Assembly (NCBI GenBank): GCA_024364735.1
Contig: JAGFNQ010008303.1
Coordinates: 21,034-85,033 of the forward strand
DNA: 64,000 nt
Origin: Boesenbergia rotunda
Lineage: Eukaryota; Streptophyta; Magnoliopsida; Zingiberales; Zingiberaceae
Direction: 5' to 3'
A model generated the notes under the pieces. That model was not told the DNA's origin, did not search any database, and saw only the letters and a program-made list of their open reading frames with translations. Every line of letters starts with the position of its first letter. Position 1 is the first letter of the stretch. Below, in pieces: positions 1 to 9,881 of the stretch. Position numbers and translations under genes: made by a program.

Positions 1-55
1 TGTAATTTTTTCCCTTAACTTTGAATTGTGTTGCCATAATCAAAAAGGGGGAGAT
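1..55 (+). other. 3' end of a Sirevirus internal region with polypurine tract
   Basis: These bases end in a purine run (aaaaagggggaga, about 42-54) directly before an LTR beginning TGTTGG. The same tract precedes the LTRs at 17936, 23956 and 35356. In this family it primes plus-strand DNA synthesis during reverse transcription. The rest of the element lies left of the window. Confidence 0.85.
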
Positions 56-149
56 TGTTGGTGCAGGAAGCACCAGATCGAACCTTGTTTTGATATTGGC
101 AAAGGATTCAAAGTTAAGGGCTATTTGTTGTCTAACAATGCTGCTTGAG

Positions 150-415
150 AGTGCAGGAAACCAAGTCCTAGCGAAGGGATGCTAGGCACTTGACGATGGG
201 CTGTCAGGAACTCAAGTCCTGGCGAAGGGATGCTGGGCGAAAACCAAGTCCTGGCGAAGGGCTGCTAGGCGAAAACCAAGTCCTGGCGAAGGGCTGCCGG
301 GCAAAAGTCCAACTGGAGGATCCGGTTGGCACCAGGTAAATTCTCCCGAGAGGAGTAGGTGAGGACGCGTTCCCCTTGAGGGAACATTAGGCGTCGGTTC
401 GACCTAGGGCTCCAT
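150..415 (+). repeat. Array of short co-varying hairpins in the A0 LTR
   Basis: Successive units pair 6-bp arms around a purine loop. Examples are CCTAGC-gaagggat-GCTAGG, CTTGAC-gatgggct-GTCAGG, CCTGGC-gaagggat-GCTGGG and CCTGGC-gaagggct-GCCGGG, then CCAACT...GGTTGG. Arms differ from unit to unit yet stay paired, some through G-U pairs, while the loop keeps GAAGGG. Shorter self-complementary pieces follow, such as GTTCCC...GGGAAC and CTCC...GGAG. The array lies in the 5' part of the LTR, upstream of the promoter. Confidence 0.75.
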
Positions 416-869
416 TTTGGAGATCCAAAGTCAGAACCAAGACAGCTAAGGCTGTTTTAACTAACTTATTATTTGCTGTTTTGGACTAACCCTGGATGCA
501 GGACCGAAGGACTGTGTTTCTGCAGCTCAGAGAGCCTCAAAGGAGTGAGGCCTTAGCTGAGCAGGGCGCCCCGGATGTGTCGGGCGCCCCAGAGTCAACC
601 CAAAGTCAGCAGAGAGGTAAACGCCCCGACAGCAGCGTGTGTCGGGCGCCCCGCGTGTGTCGGGCGCCCCGCATGTCGGGCGCCCCGCGTGTCTCGGGCG
701 CCCACTGTGCCACGCCACTGAAGGCTGCTGCAGCTCACTCTCGCGAAGCCATGAAGATGACGCTTTGACCGGTCAACCGGGCGCCCCGCGCGCGTCGAGC
801 GCCCCGGTCAAAGCTGATCCCGAAGATGAAGAGATCAGCCTTGACCAGAGGGCTCGCCGGATCAAGAGC

Positions 870-918
870 CACGTGGGGGGCGCCCCGAGCATGTCGGGCG
901 CCCCCTGCCCTATATAAA
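870..918 (+). promoter_or_regulatory. LTR core promoter: G-box and TATA box
   Basis: CACGTG at 870-875 is followed by two GGGCGCCC palindromes and then TATATAAA at 911-918. The same order recurs in the other A/C LTRs (G-box 19307 with TATA 19349; TATA 24988; TATA 36287). At 29452 the G-box is changed to CATGTG. G-boxes are bound by plant bZIP and bHLH factors, so a stress- or light-responsive promoter is plausible. Transcription would start about 30 bases after the TATA box; this is inferred. Confidence 0.6.
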
Positions 919-1320
919 GAGGGCCTCGACCCTATTCTTGAACAACCAATTCCTTCGACAATTCTACGCTCTTCTGCTTCCACGACACGCTCCGGAAAGC
1001 TGCCAACTCAAGCCGACGACGTCCCGCTGCTCCAGAACTTCAATCTTCACCGGACGTCGGTAACAAGAGTTGTATTTAAGTTTACAAGAATATTTTGATT
1101 ATTATTTGTGTGTAAACTTTTGCGAACTTATAGAATTGCCCGCAGAAAACGGTCAACGACCGTGGGCCTTGGAGTAGGAGTCGACCCAGGCTCCGAACCA
1201 AGTAAACCGGCTGTGTTTGCGTTGTTGTGTTCTCTTTTATTTCCGCTGCGCACCCGCTCTTTTAAATCCAAACGAATTGCGACATTCACCCCCCCCTGTC
1301 TCGCATTTCTCGATCCAACA

Positions 1321-2819
1321 GATCACTCACATGTAATAGGAGTAGTTTTCGTATGTAAGATCTTGTTGTAGAACCATGTTTTATGATGCATGCGTTAAGA
1401 TTATGGTTAGCGTGTGTTTTAAGTTCTTAAAGATGCATGTTTTTCATGATAGAAATTTAATTTGGTTTAGATTTGGTGTATGTAAGCTAAGCATGATAAG
1501 ATTTAATCTGTGAAGAGTCCCAAAAATGAGGTTGGGATTAAGGGCACGCAAGGTGCTCGATGAAAGTCCCAAGTAAGAAAGGTAAAGGGTTTTAAGTGCA
1601 AAGTTTATGCAAAAGTAAGATAGTTGATAAGTATAAGTACTGTAAGTAAGAAAGTATTTTATTTTCAGAAAGTGACATGTACCGGGCAAATGGAAGGCCC
1701 ACCGAAAGATAGAAAGAAGCTCTAATAGGGTGTGGTGGCTAGCTACCCCACAACCTATTAGAGAAGCGCGCAATTGGTACATTGATACCATGGTACAATG
1801 TCAAGGCCTAAAGAAAGTTGAATATTATTTTCAAGTATATAAGTATTTACAAGTGTTTTAGCTTTGAGTACATGTCTTTATTTCAATAAGTTCACATTGA
1901 TACTTTGCAAGCATGATAAAGGGTAAGAGTAAAGAGGTTAGTGTTTTAATGTATTAGCATGTTAAGTTTGCAAATGTTTTATGCAAGTAATGTTTTCAAC
2001 ATGATTGAGCATGATAAGTATATGTAAGTTTTCCCATGTGCATGTATTTTGGAAGTAAGCATTCTTTGAAAAGAGCATGTTTATCCCTTATCGTTTGGAA
2101 TAGTGAGTTAGGATTTACTTACTAAGCAATTTACTTATTAGTTGCATTTTCCTTCTATTGCAGATAAAGGTAAAGAAAAAGCATAAGTTAAGGAGGCGAA
2201 GGGACTTGCTTTGATGTTCAGTGGCGGTGAAACCGTGGAAGAGATCTTTGGGCTAAGTCTTGTAGAACATGTGTTTTGGTGTTTTGAAGTGGTAGAATGA
2301 ATGACTTTGTTTAAACTACGCATAGAGGTTAAGTTTGATTCAAACTCTAGAGTGTTTTGCTTACATTTTGATAGTTTTGTTAAATCTCGCAAGGATTCTA
2401 ATTTCAAGTTATTGGATTCGTTTTGAGTTGCTAAAATGTTTATAAAACTAGTATAGAGTATAGAAATGGAGTTATGTCTTTGTATACATTGGAGGTATGT
2501 GAATTGTGGACTTTTGAAACAAATTTTCGGGTCTCAAAATGTAGGTTTCAGGCGTGCCAGTCGACTGCGCTATCGAACAGGACCTTCTGTTCGATGCACC
2601 AGTCGACTGCCAAAAGGCCAGTCGACTGGTACCGTGCCCAGAAAATGAAAGTTGTTTTGTTTTTTTTTGAAAAAAAAAGAGAGAAGGAAGAAAAAAAAAT
2701 TCATAGCAAGTTAAAGGAAGTCTAGTAGTTATAACCTAAGGCTAAGAATAAGGTAAAGTTAAGGCTAAGTGAATGTGACGCCCGCCTTAAGGGAGAGAAA
2801 GAGAAGGCGGGTCGTCACA
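1321..2819 (+). repeat. Truncated Ty3/gypsy LTR, related to G2
   Basis: The segment ends ggcgggtcgtcaca, like the G2 LTR end (ggtgggtcgctaca in element orientation). It carries a tract gcagataaaggtaaag (about 2160) that matches G2 (gcagataaaggtaaaggc). It also has three CAGTCGACTG palindromes (about 2555-2625), a motif G2 has twice. Its left part is cut off by the A0 Sirevirus. No PBS or coding sequence follows, so it is a 3' or solo LTR remnant. Confidence 0.6.
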
Positions 2820-3880
2820 TGTAAAATCCTATGGCCATTACAAAATCAGTCTACAGTGCAGTCTAGGTGTGCCACTTCACACTGACATATATATGGGAGG
2901 CATGACTATGTGGCTCCTTTTAGCATGGTTGTATATTATTTTCATAGGCTGAATCCGAAGCAAAGTTGTAGATCTCTAAGTCCTCTTCATTTTGATAGGA
3001 TGAACAACTCGAAACTCCAGTGGAACAAGAAATTATGGTCATTTCAAAATCGGTCCGTAGTGCAATTCTCTTCATGGGTGTGCCTCCTTGGCATACGACG
3101 ATGTCTTGCTGAAATTTTATCCAAACTTGCTCCATTTTGCTCCAAAAATACATCCTATCAATTAAAACAAATAAAGAGTAGTTCTCCAAATGAAGATAGT
3201 AAACATTGCAAAAATCTTAGGAAAATTGGGTGGATACGTAGATCATGCTCATGAAATGCAAGTAGATGTACGTCAAACAATGCATAAAATCATATATAAT
3301 CTATGCACATCAATCAGATGGTCATGGATCATGTTGTAATGTGTATGCCTGATATTTAGCTCATTTGATTTATATATGTACACATGAACAAGTATACAAG
3401 ATTCTCTTCCATTTTAGTAACAATCAAATACATTGATCAAATAAAATCATCATTTAACATATTGATCAAACATAAAAAAAAAACTAATTTGAATGTGGTC
3501 ATCCTTAACTAGAGATCAATTACACCAATAAATATTTGTTAGGAGTCATGTTAGTCATGAAAAAGTCTTTTGTTTTTAATGGCTAATTGATCATGAGGAT
3601 TGGCTCACTGTTTTTATCCTCTCATAAATTACAAGAAATATATGACGGAGATGGTTATGATAATTTTAAATTAATTAGATGACAATAAGAAATTTCTTTT
3701 ACTAGTTATTTTTAGCTGAATAAATAATTTTCTTTATCATTTTGGTAACCTATAGTAAATTAAATTATAAAAATGTTTTTAACACTTATCAAACATTCCT
3801 TTACATATTTTAAATAACTTCCTACGTTGAAAGTCTAAAACATTAAGTTAACCATTTCATATAAAAGTAACCTATGTTTC
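2820..3880. other. Unassigned non-coding DNA
   Basis: I recognise no gene here. A roughly 40-base motif near 2830-2873 recurs imperfectly near 3036-3082 (caaaatc-gt--taca/gtagtgca), so part may be an old repeat. The right half is AT-rich. The open frames present are short, overlap on both strands and have no recognisable domain. Confidence 0.4.
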
Positions 3881-3886
3881 TATCCA

Positions 3887-3894
3887 TATAAATA
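3887..3894 (+). promoter_or_regulatory. Possible TATA box (TATAAATA)
   Basis: TATAAATA lies 81 bases upstream of the ATG at 3975, a normal distance for a plant gene with a short 5' leader. It is supported only by position and the AT-rich background makes chance likely. Confidence 0.3.
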
Positions 3895-3974
3895 GTAGGT
3901 CCAAAATAACAAACAATTCAATTCCCTTTTAAAGTTAATCAACTTTGTTTTCACACACATCTTATATTAAAGAC

Positions 3975-4104
3975 ATGATGATGGACACACACAAAATTAG
4001 CTTTACTATCCTCCTAATGTTATCCATTTTTATTATTCCAACAACATCAAGAGAGCTTGCTCCTGAATCAGATCACACTACAATAGATTTTTTTGAATTA
4101 CTTT
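3975..4104 (+). CDS. Candidate first exon of a small secreted peptide
   Basis: The frame starts with three consecutive ATG codons and encodes a charged start (DTHK), a hydrophobic stretch (FTILLMLSIFIIP) and then a polar segment (TTSRELAPESDHTT). That pattern is typical of a signal peptide followed by a secreted peptide. At 4105 a good plant splice donor (GTAAGT) interrupts the frame, so this would be exon 1 of a short gene. A TATA-like box lies upstream at 3887. I do not recognise the family, and I cannot identify exon 2 among several AG sites near 4180-4200. It may instead be a chance frame in AT-rich DNA. Confidence 0.25.
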
Positions 4105-4299
4105 GTAAGTTATTATTATATCCATACACATTATTTGTAAATATAAATCTCATGGTATTTGAATGAAAGAAGCTCTGAGAATTAGGTGGCATTATAGATT
4201 TAGATAAGCAACTTTTCTTTATTGTTCCCATAAGAAATATCAAATCTTTTCTATACACAATATTTATTTTTGTGTTTATGATTTTGCAAATATAAATAA

Positions 4300-4443
4300 T
4301 GGATTAGTTAGGAACTCTAATACTTTAGCCTGGAGATCTAGAGTTCGAATCCTGGGGAAGGCAAAAACCCGCTGGCCAGGGGCAGGAAGACCAGTAGTAG
4401 AGTAACGACACGGCCAACAGTTAGACAGGGCCGGGTCGTTACA
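4300..4443 (+). repeat. Ty3-type LTR end fragment with terminal hairpin and a B-box-like motif
   Basis: The right edge forms a hairpin (gtaacgacacggcc ... ggccgggtcgttac, about 4402-4442) that ends in ttaca, the layout seen at the LTR ends at 2776-2819 and 49757/56760. A Pol III B-box-like gttcgaatcct lies at 4343-4353. No PBS follows at 4444, so this is either the end of an older LTR or an internal piece of the G1 LTR. Confidence 0.4.
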
Positions 4444-4730
4444 TGTATTCATGTTTTATTCGATGGTATTGTACTTTTGAGTCCTATGTTGGACTTCGTG
4501 GGGTTTTGGTTTTGTTCCTGCCCCCTGGCAGCTCAGGTAAGTTCGTACTTTCGTTTTGCGACGATTATAGTTATATATATGTTGCTTCTGCATGGAATTG
4601 AGGCCTGAGGCCATTTAACTGCGTGGTTGTGTTATTTGTATCTGTGTGTTTGTGTAAATTGTCCGCCGGACAGGGGAGGTGCTGTCCGATTTTATATTGG
4701 AACAGCGGCTCTAGGGTCTCAGGGCGTGAC
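4444..4730 (+). repeat. 3' part of the 5' LTR of Ty3 element G1
   Basis: The end ctcagggcgtgaca is a common Ty3 LTR terminus and is followed ten bases later by a Met-tRNA primer-binding site. I cannot fix the left boundary: the LTR may begin near 4444 or be longer and include the fragment to its left. Confidence 0.55.
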
Positions 4731-4740
4731 AATTTATTTT

Positions 4741-4752
4741 TGGTATCAGAGC
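4741..4752 (+). other. Primer-binding site of G1 (initiator Met-tRNA type)
   Basis: TGGTATCAGAGC is complementary to the 3' end of plant initiator tRNA-Met and is placed just inside the LTR. Two further copies in similar context follow at 4818-4829 (identical) and 4914-4925 (degenerate), giving a triplicated site. Confidence 0.8.
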
Positions 4753-5129
4753 TCAGGTTTTCGGATATCTTCGGGACTTGTGGATTTTCGGTGTTTATCT
4801 TATACCAATTTATTTTTGGTATCAGAGCGTAGGTTTGCGATGCCTACTTGTTTTACGGGTTTTGTCGGATCTTTTCAGATTTTTCGGGAAATTATCTGAT
4901 ACCAACTTATTTTTGGTATCAAGCCCAGGATGCGGGATACCATCGATTCGTGATTTCGCGGAATTTAAATCTGACACTGAACTGGTAGGTGTCGGAGCTT
5001 GGGTATGATGTTATTCATCCGAGTACATTACGGATCTTTAATGCCGTGGTTGCGATGCGACGGCAATTTGGGACTTGGCAGCAACGGGACATCTCCAGGC
5101 GATAAATAGGTAATTTTAAGGTTAGCCTT

Positions 5130-6683
5130 TTGGTTTTGGTTATAATACTCGTTAATAATTTAACAGGTATAACGCGAGATGCTCATATTCCTGCACCGCG
5201 ACGTGGTCGGGGACGGCCACGTAAGGGGACTGTAGAACCTTCGGTTGTAGAGCCATCTGAGAGGACCACTGATAGAGAGCCTGATAGTCGAGGTCAGACT
5301 CCCCAGGACATCCAGAGGGGTCAGGGTTCCCCGACTCAGAGGGTCCCTACTCCATTCCCATCAGCAGTCCCTACTGCCCCTCCTGCTGTGTCTACTCCGG
5401 TAGTATTCACTGTGTCAGCGGCCGTACCACTGCCGACACCTTCAGTACCAGTAGGATCTGCATCGATGTTCCCTGCAGTTCCATCAGAGACACCTATTCC
5501 GACGCATCCCGCAGTTACCTCGGTGGTACCTGCCCCGGTTATTCCCACTATTCCATCGGAGGCGCCTGTACTTGCCCCGATGCATTCTACAGTTCCACCA
5601 GCAGCACCGGGCCTATATTATCAGACTACGCCATCAGTAGTACCGGCACCATCTTATGCTACTGCACCCCCGACCATGACTACTGCAGCGTATCCCCCTA
5701 CTCGGACTACGATGCAGGCCCCGGTGCTCCCTTCAGTTCCACCGGCATTTGTTGCCGCCGGACCTTCTACTATACCTATGGTACCACCTGGGGTGTCTAC
5801 CCCGATCATGCCTACGGCTCCTTCTATGATTCCTGCACCAGGATGTTCCACCGTGCCCCCTGCGGTACTTGCTCTTACCGACGGTGTTAGAGATCGAGCC
5901 CGGATTCCGATGTTGGCGGCGTCCGTAAAGGGCCGATTCACTTTATTCCAGGGAGGACCGGATCCAGCTGCGGCCCGAGAGTGGATCAGGACACTTGAGA
6001 GTACTTTTCGTTATCTGACGTGTTCAGAATGGGAGAAGGCTGAGTTGGCTATTTATCACCTGCGAGACTAGGCGTATGCTTGGTGGACTACGCAGCAGAC
6101 CGTCATTGGCGAGGAGTACGTCACCTGGGACACATTCCGGGAGGCATTTGAGGCGAGGTACCTTCCAGTAGCATTCCGCATGGCTAGACGACAGGATTTC
6201 ATATTTCTCAAGCAGGGAGACTTATCAGTACTGGAGTATGAGGCGGAGTTTAACCGCCTAGCAGAGTATTGCCCTCACATAGTGGCAAACGACATGGAGA
6301 GGATGACTCAGTTTCATCAGGGTCTAGCGGCATATATCCAGACTCGGATGTCAGGATTTGTCCCGACTTCTTATCGAGAGGCATTAGAGCGAGCGCTCGT
6401 TATTGAGATGACTCAGCACAGATTGTTTGGGGGTAAAAAGAAGGGGAAGCAGACTGCGACGGACTCAGCTCAGACGCAACAGCCGCAGACTACTGAACAG
6501 AAGCGCGGCCGCCACACTCAGGCAGCTTCTGGCACTTCTGGGGCATCCTCTGGGCCCCAGAAGTCAAGACGGTCTTCCACCGGATCCTTCCAATCTTCTC
6601 AGCAGGACCGGAGGAAGACTGCACAGCCATCCTACTGTACCCGTTGCAGATCCAGAGAGCACGTAGTAGCAGACTGTCGCTAG
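5130..6683 (+). pseudogene. gag: G1 Gag (Ty3/gypsy), broken
   Basis: The product is a capsid-nucleocapsid precursor that would assemble the retrotransposon particle. Near the start is an AT-hook-like stretch RRGRGRPRKG (5199-5228), then a long Pro/Thr/Ala/Val-rich linker. The gag domain runs from about 5900 to 6450 (WEKAELAIYHLRD, then ARRQDFIFLKQG and EFNRLAEYCP). A first zinc knuckle CTRCRSREHVVADC (C-x2-C-x4-H-x4-C) lies near 6635-6676. There is no ATG at the expected start, only ATA-ACG near 5168. An in-frame TAG at 6069-6071 (probably CAG>TAG) splits the gag domain. After the knuckle the frame stops and coding moves to another frame at 6644. Confidence 0.85.
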
Positions 6684-7572
6684 AGCAGGCCGTATGCTAC
6701 TACTGCAGACTACCAGGACACTTGAGCCGGGACTGTGCCTTGAAGGCACAGAATGAGAGGATGGGAGCCACTAGCCAGACTGGACATTCGGGGCAGTCAG
6801 GAGCTCATAGAGGCGGACGGAGGACTCAGCCTTCATTTCGCCAGCCACATGCTGCCCCACCAGCACCTGCATACGGTATGCTAGGACACGAGGCCAGTTA
6901 CACCTCAGCCATATCGCAGAGCCCAGCTTCAGGACTTCCACAGCAGACCTATCCAGCTTATCAGCCTATGATGCAGCAGCCGCAATATCAGTTGCAGTTT
7001 CCACCTCAGCAGTACCCAGCAGTGCCACCACCACCACCGCCTGAGACTGGACGGATCTATGCTGTCACTCGAGAGGAGGCCCAGCGGGCCGATGGATCGG
7101 TATTTCGCGGTACTATTTCTCTTTATGCCTTTCCTGCTGAGCTATTAGTTGATACGGGTAGTTCTTACTCTTTCATATCGCGGATATTCATGAGTAGGAT
7201 TGGTAGATTGGCTACCGCTAGATTACAGCAGTTATCTGTATCCCTACCCTCAGGAGAGATCTTGAGTATTACACAGGAGGTCAGAGCTTGCCCATTAGAT
7301 TTTGGTAGTATTACCTTCACGGTTAATTTGTTAGTTCTGGAGATGGTGGATTTCGATATTATTCTTGGTATGGATGTTCTTACCGCTTATTATGCCACAG
7401 TCGATTTCCAGACGAGGGTGGTCACTTTTCGGCCTCCGGACCAACCCTCATGGGATTTCACTGGCATTAGGGATGAGGGCTTATCAGTTATTTCTACGCT
7501 TCAGGCACAGAGACTACTATCTCGTTGTTGTCAGGATTTCTTACTGTCATGTATTAGCACCGACGACAGCAG
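6644..7572 (+). pseudogene. G1 second zinc knuckle and aspartic protease, interrupted by Sirevirus B
   Basis: This frame starts with a second CCHC knuckle, CYYCRLPGHLSRDC, then a Gln/Pro-rich linker with a PPPPPP run. The aspartic protease has its catalytic motif LLVDTGSS at about 7142-7165 (Asp codon 7151). The later protease strand is MVDFDIILGMDVL (about 7345-7383). Such proteases cleave the Gag-Pol precursor. The frame is cut at 7572 by insertion of Sirevirus B. Removing that element with one target copy leaves the frame in phase with the RT at 27265. The shift from the first-knuckle frame to this one is either an old one-base change or a Gag-Pol frameshift. Confidence 0.85.
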
Positions 7573-7655
7573 TGTTGATGCAGTCTTGACCTGATTGTTG
7601 TTTTGGTGTTGACATCGATTTTAGTTTGGGTGGATGATCTTTGATTATGATTAAG

Positions 7656-8140
7656 TCCTGATCGGGGATCAGGCATGACATGGATTATGATTAAGTCCTG
7701 ATTGGGGATCAGGCATGGTATGGAAAATCCTAGTTTGGAGGGCTAGGTGGTGGAAAATCCTAACCTGGAGGGTTAGGTATGAAAAATCCTAGCTTGGAGG
7801 GCTAGGTGTTGGAAAAGTCCTAATTCGGAAGGGTTGGGTGAAAAGTCCTAGCTTGGAGGGCTAGGTGAAAAGTCCTAACTTAGAGGGTTAGGTGCAAATT
7901 CCCATCCTGGAGAATTAGGTGAAAAAGTCCTGGCTTGGAGGGTCAAGTGCCTAGCTTGGAGGGCTAGGTTGGATGATGTTCTAACTCGGAAGGGTTGGGT
8001 GAAAAGTCCTAGCTTGAAGGGCTAGGTGAAAAGTCCTAACTTGGAGGGTTAGGTGCAAATTCCCAACTTGGAGAGTTAGATAGAAAAATCCTTAGCTTGG
8101 AGGGCTAAGGTGGATGAATTCCTAGCTTAGAGGGCTAGGG
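7656..8140 (+). repeat. Hairpin array in the Sirevirus B LTR
   Basis: About sixteen units of 25-35 bases, each with complementary arms around a TTGGAGG-like loop. Examples are CCTGATC-ggg-GATCAGG, CCTAGC-ttggagg-GCTAGG, CCTAAC-ttggagg-GTTAGG and CCTTAGC-ttggagg-GCTAAGG. The arms change in a compensatory way between units. A near-copy of this array occupies 18005-18330 and 25420-25575 in the 3' LTR. Confidence 0.8.
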
Positions 8141-8145
8141 TTGAG

Positions 8146-8805
8146 TCTCTGGATCGGTCTGGTGACCGATCAGGGACATTGGCACGCTGCTCCTTCGTGG
8201 ATCAGTCTGGTGACCGATCCAGCGATGTCTAACCGGACTGGGGACAGATCAGGGAGCGCATAGTGAGAGTGGGAATCTACTGTGTGGCTCCTGATCGGAC
8301 CGGTGACCGATCAGGGAGTAGGCTGCTTCCTTGCTGGCTTGTTCCTAATCGGTCTGGTGACCGATCAAGGAGCAGACGGTGAGTGAGTTCCATTGCAGAT
8401 CAGACCCTGGATCGGTCCGGTGATCGATCAGGAAGTTTGGATCTGATTAAAAAATCACTGTTCATTTATCCTGATCGGTCTGGTGACCGATCAGGATTCA
8501 CTCTGATCGGTCTGGTGACCAATCAGGAAGCAAAAGTTCTTGCAGATCAGACCCTGGATCGGTCCGGTGACCGATCAGGGAGTTTGGATCTGATTAAAAA
8601 ATCACTGTTCATCTATCCTAATCGGTCTAAGACCAATCAAGCTTCACTCTGATCGGTCTGGTGACCGATCAGGCTTCACTCTGATCAGTCCGGTGACCGA
8701 TCAGGCATGTATAGCCGCGAGAGCTGGGAATCCCAGCAAAGCTCTGGATCGGTCTGGTAACCGACCCATAATTTCTGGATCGGTTTGGTGACCGATCACT
8801 TTAAT
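8146..8805 (+). repeat. GATCGGTC-N4-GACCGATC palindrome array in the Sirevirus B LTR
   Basis: About fourteen imperfect copies of a palindrome with arms GATCGGTC and GACCGATC around a four-base centre, most often TGGT. Spacers vary from about 6 to 60 bases. A near-copy is in the 3' LTR (about 25588-26240), and a related array with different centres lies at 15262-15625. Confidence 0.85.
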
Positions 8806-9825
8806 TCAAATTGCACTGACAGACGTGGTCAGAGCGTCTGATCGTATCTGATTCGATGATGTTTGCTTCTGATATTTGATTTACTATATGATTTGCTGCT
8901 CTAACAATCTGATTAAGCTGCAGGTGACAGGGGAGGATTCAAACACTCAAGGAGAGGTCAACGAAGGCTTTCCTTGGAGCAGGTTTGTCCGATTCTCCAT
9001 TTCAGGTTGCAACGGCCGAGCTGCAGACTGGAGCCAAGACTGGGGCTTGACTGAGGGGATCTCAGGAAGACCAGAGAGGGCTCAGTGATAGCTGGCGTTG
9101 GCAGCAAGGTAGCTGGAGGCTACGGAGGATGTTGTCGCCTGATGCTGAGTGGAGAAACAAAAGGGCGGAAGTTGGCTTCGTGGAAGCAGTGTTCTGGAAC
9201 TTGTGTTCTTGCCGCGCCTAGTGTTCTCCATAATTTGCTTGCTGCATTCTTGAAGCTGTCATCACTTTGAGCAAGCGATCGAGAAGCGACCAGTCTTTAC
9301 TTGAGCGCTTGAAGGAGAGAACAAGTAGCTTGGAGTCCGACAGTGGGAAGACACGAAGAAGGGTTCTTGCGTGAGATCGCCACTGGGTGGAGCTCAGGGA
9401 AGCTAGCTGTGTTCTTGTCTTTGCTAAGTGTTTGAGTAAGATCTTTCTCGTAGTTTCTTTGTGCTTAAACTTTATCCTGATTGAAACGCTGTGGAGAGGT
9501 TTCTCCACCGAGAAGGAGGTTGCGTTATATCCGATGAAACCGGGGCTTGATCTGCCGACGATCAAGGGATCGCCCACCTTAAGGGCACGCTAAGGAGTGG
9601 GGGCAAGTTATCCCCAAACCTTGTAAACCCTCTTGTTAGCGTTCTTGGCATTTGTCTTTGTTTGTTCTCATTTCTGTTTTAGCTTTCTGCACTTTCAGTT
9701 TCCTGTGTTTCTTCCGCTGCTGTGCTACTGATAAGTTAAGTGCAGGAAACTTGTTAATTGCAAGTGAAAAGTGATTGGCTATATTTACCCCCCCCCCCCT
9801 CTCTAGCCATCTCGTATCCAACAAG

Positions 9826-9837
9826 TGGTATCAGAGC
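9826..9837 (+). other. Primer-binding site of Sirevirus B
   Basis: TGGTATCAGAGC lies two bases after the LTR end and is complementary to the initiator tRNA-Met 3' end. Confidence 0.92.
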
Positions 9838-9881
9838 TTGGGGCTCTGTTTACGGCTTAACATCCAAGAGTTATCGATAAG

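Larger units (their letters stand above)
56..1320 (+). repeat. 3' LTR of Sirevirus family A0
   Basis: The LTR begins TGTTGG and ends CCAACA, is preceded by a PPT and is not followed by a primer-binding site, so it is a 3' LTR. Its parts in order are a hairpin array (about 150-415), a GGGCGCCC-rich block (about 560-905), a G-box plus TATA core promoter (870-918), and a C-run with ctcgatccaaca at the end. The next five bases (GATCA, 1321-1325) should be the target duplication; the left copy is outside the window. It differs in many positions from the LTRs at 18336, 28563 and 35356, but resembles the minus-strand LTR at 63148. Open frames inside it are by-products of its GC-rich palindromes. Confidence 0.9.
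7573..9823 (+). repeat. 5' LTR of Sirevirus B
   Basis: The LTR starts TGTTGA, ends CCAACA after a C-run, and is followed by the PBS. It contains a hairpin array (7656-8140), a palindrome array (8146-8805), and a unique right part. It is very similar to the 3' copy, with scattered substitutions, which indicates a fairly recent insertion. I could not identify a convincing TATA box. Confidence 0.92.

Noticed and set aside
639..917. Open frames in GC-rich LTR blocks (also 19007-19438, 24628-25077, 29133-29582, 35927-36316, 63491-63934)
   Set aside because: They are open on both strands because of repeated GGGCGCCC, cross promoter and TATA sequence, and have no domain.
2920..3254. Overlapping frames on both strands as a host gene
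   Set aside because: The two strands are open over the same bases, there is no domain and the area contains an internal repeat.
4300..4443. A tRNA-derived SINE, suggested by A-box-like tggattagttagg and B-box gttcgaatcct
   Set aside because: No target duplication or A/T tail is seen, and the end matches Ty3 LTR termini; kept as an LTR fragment.
9218..9577. Minus-strand 119-residue frame repeated in both B LTRs (also 26655-27014)
   Set aside because: It is antisense within an LTR and duplicated only because the LTR is; no domain.
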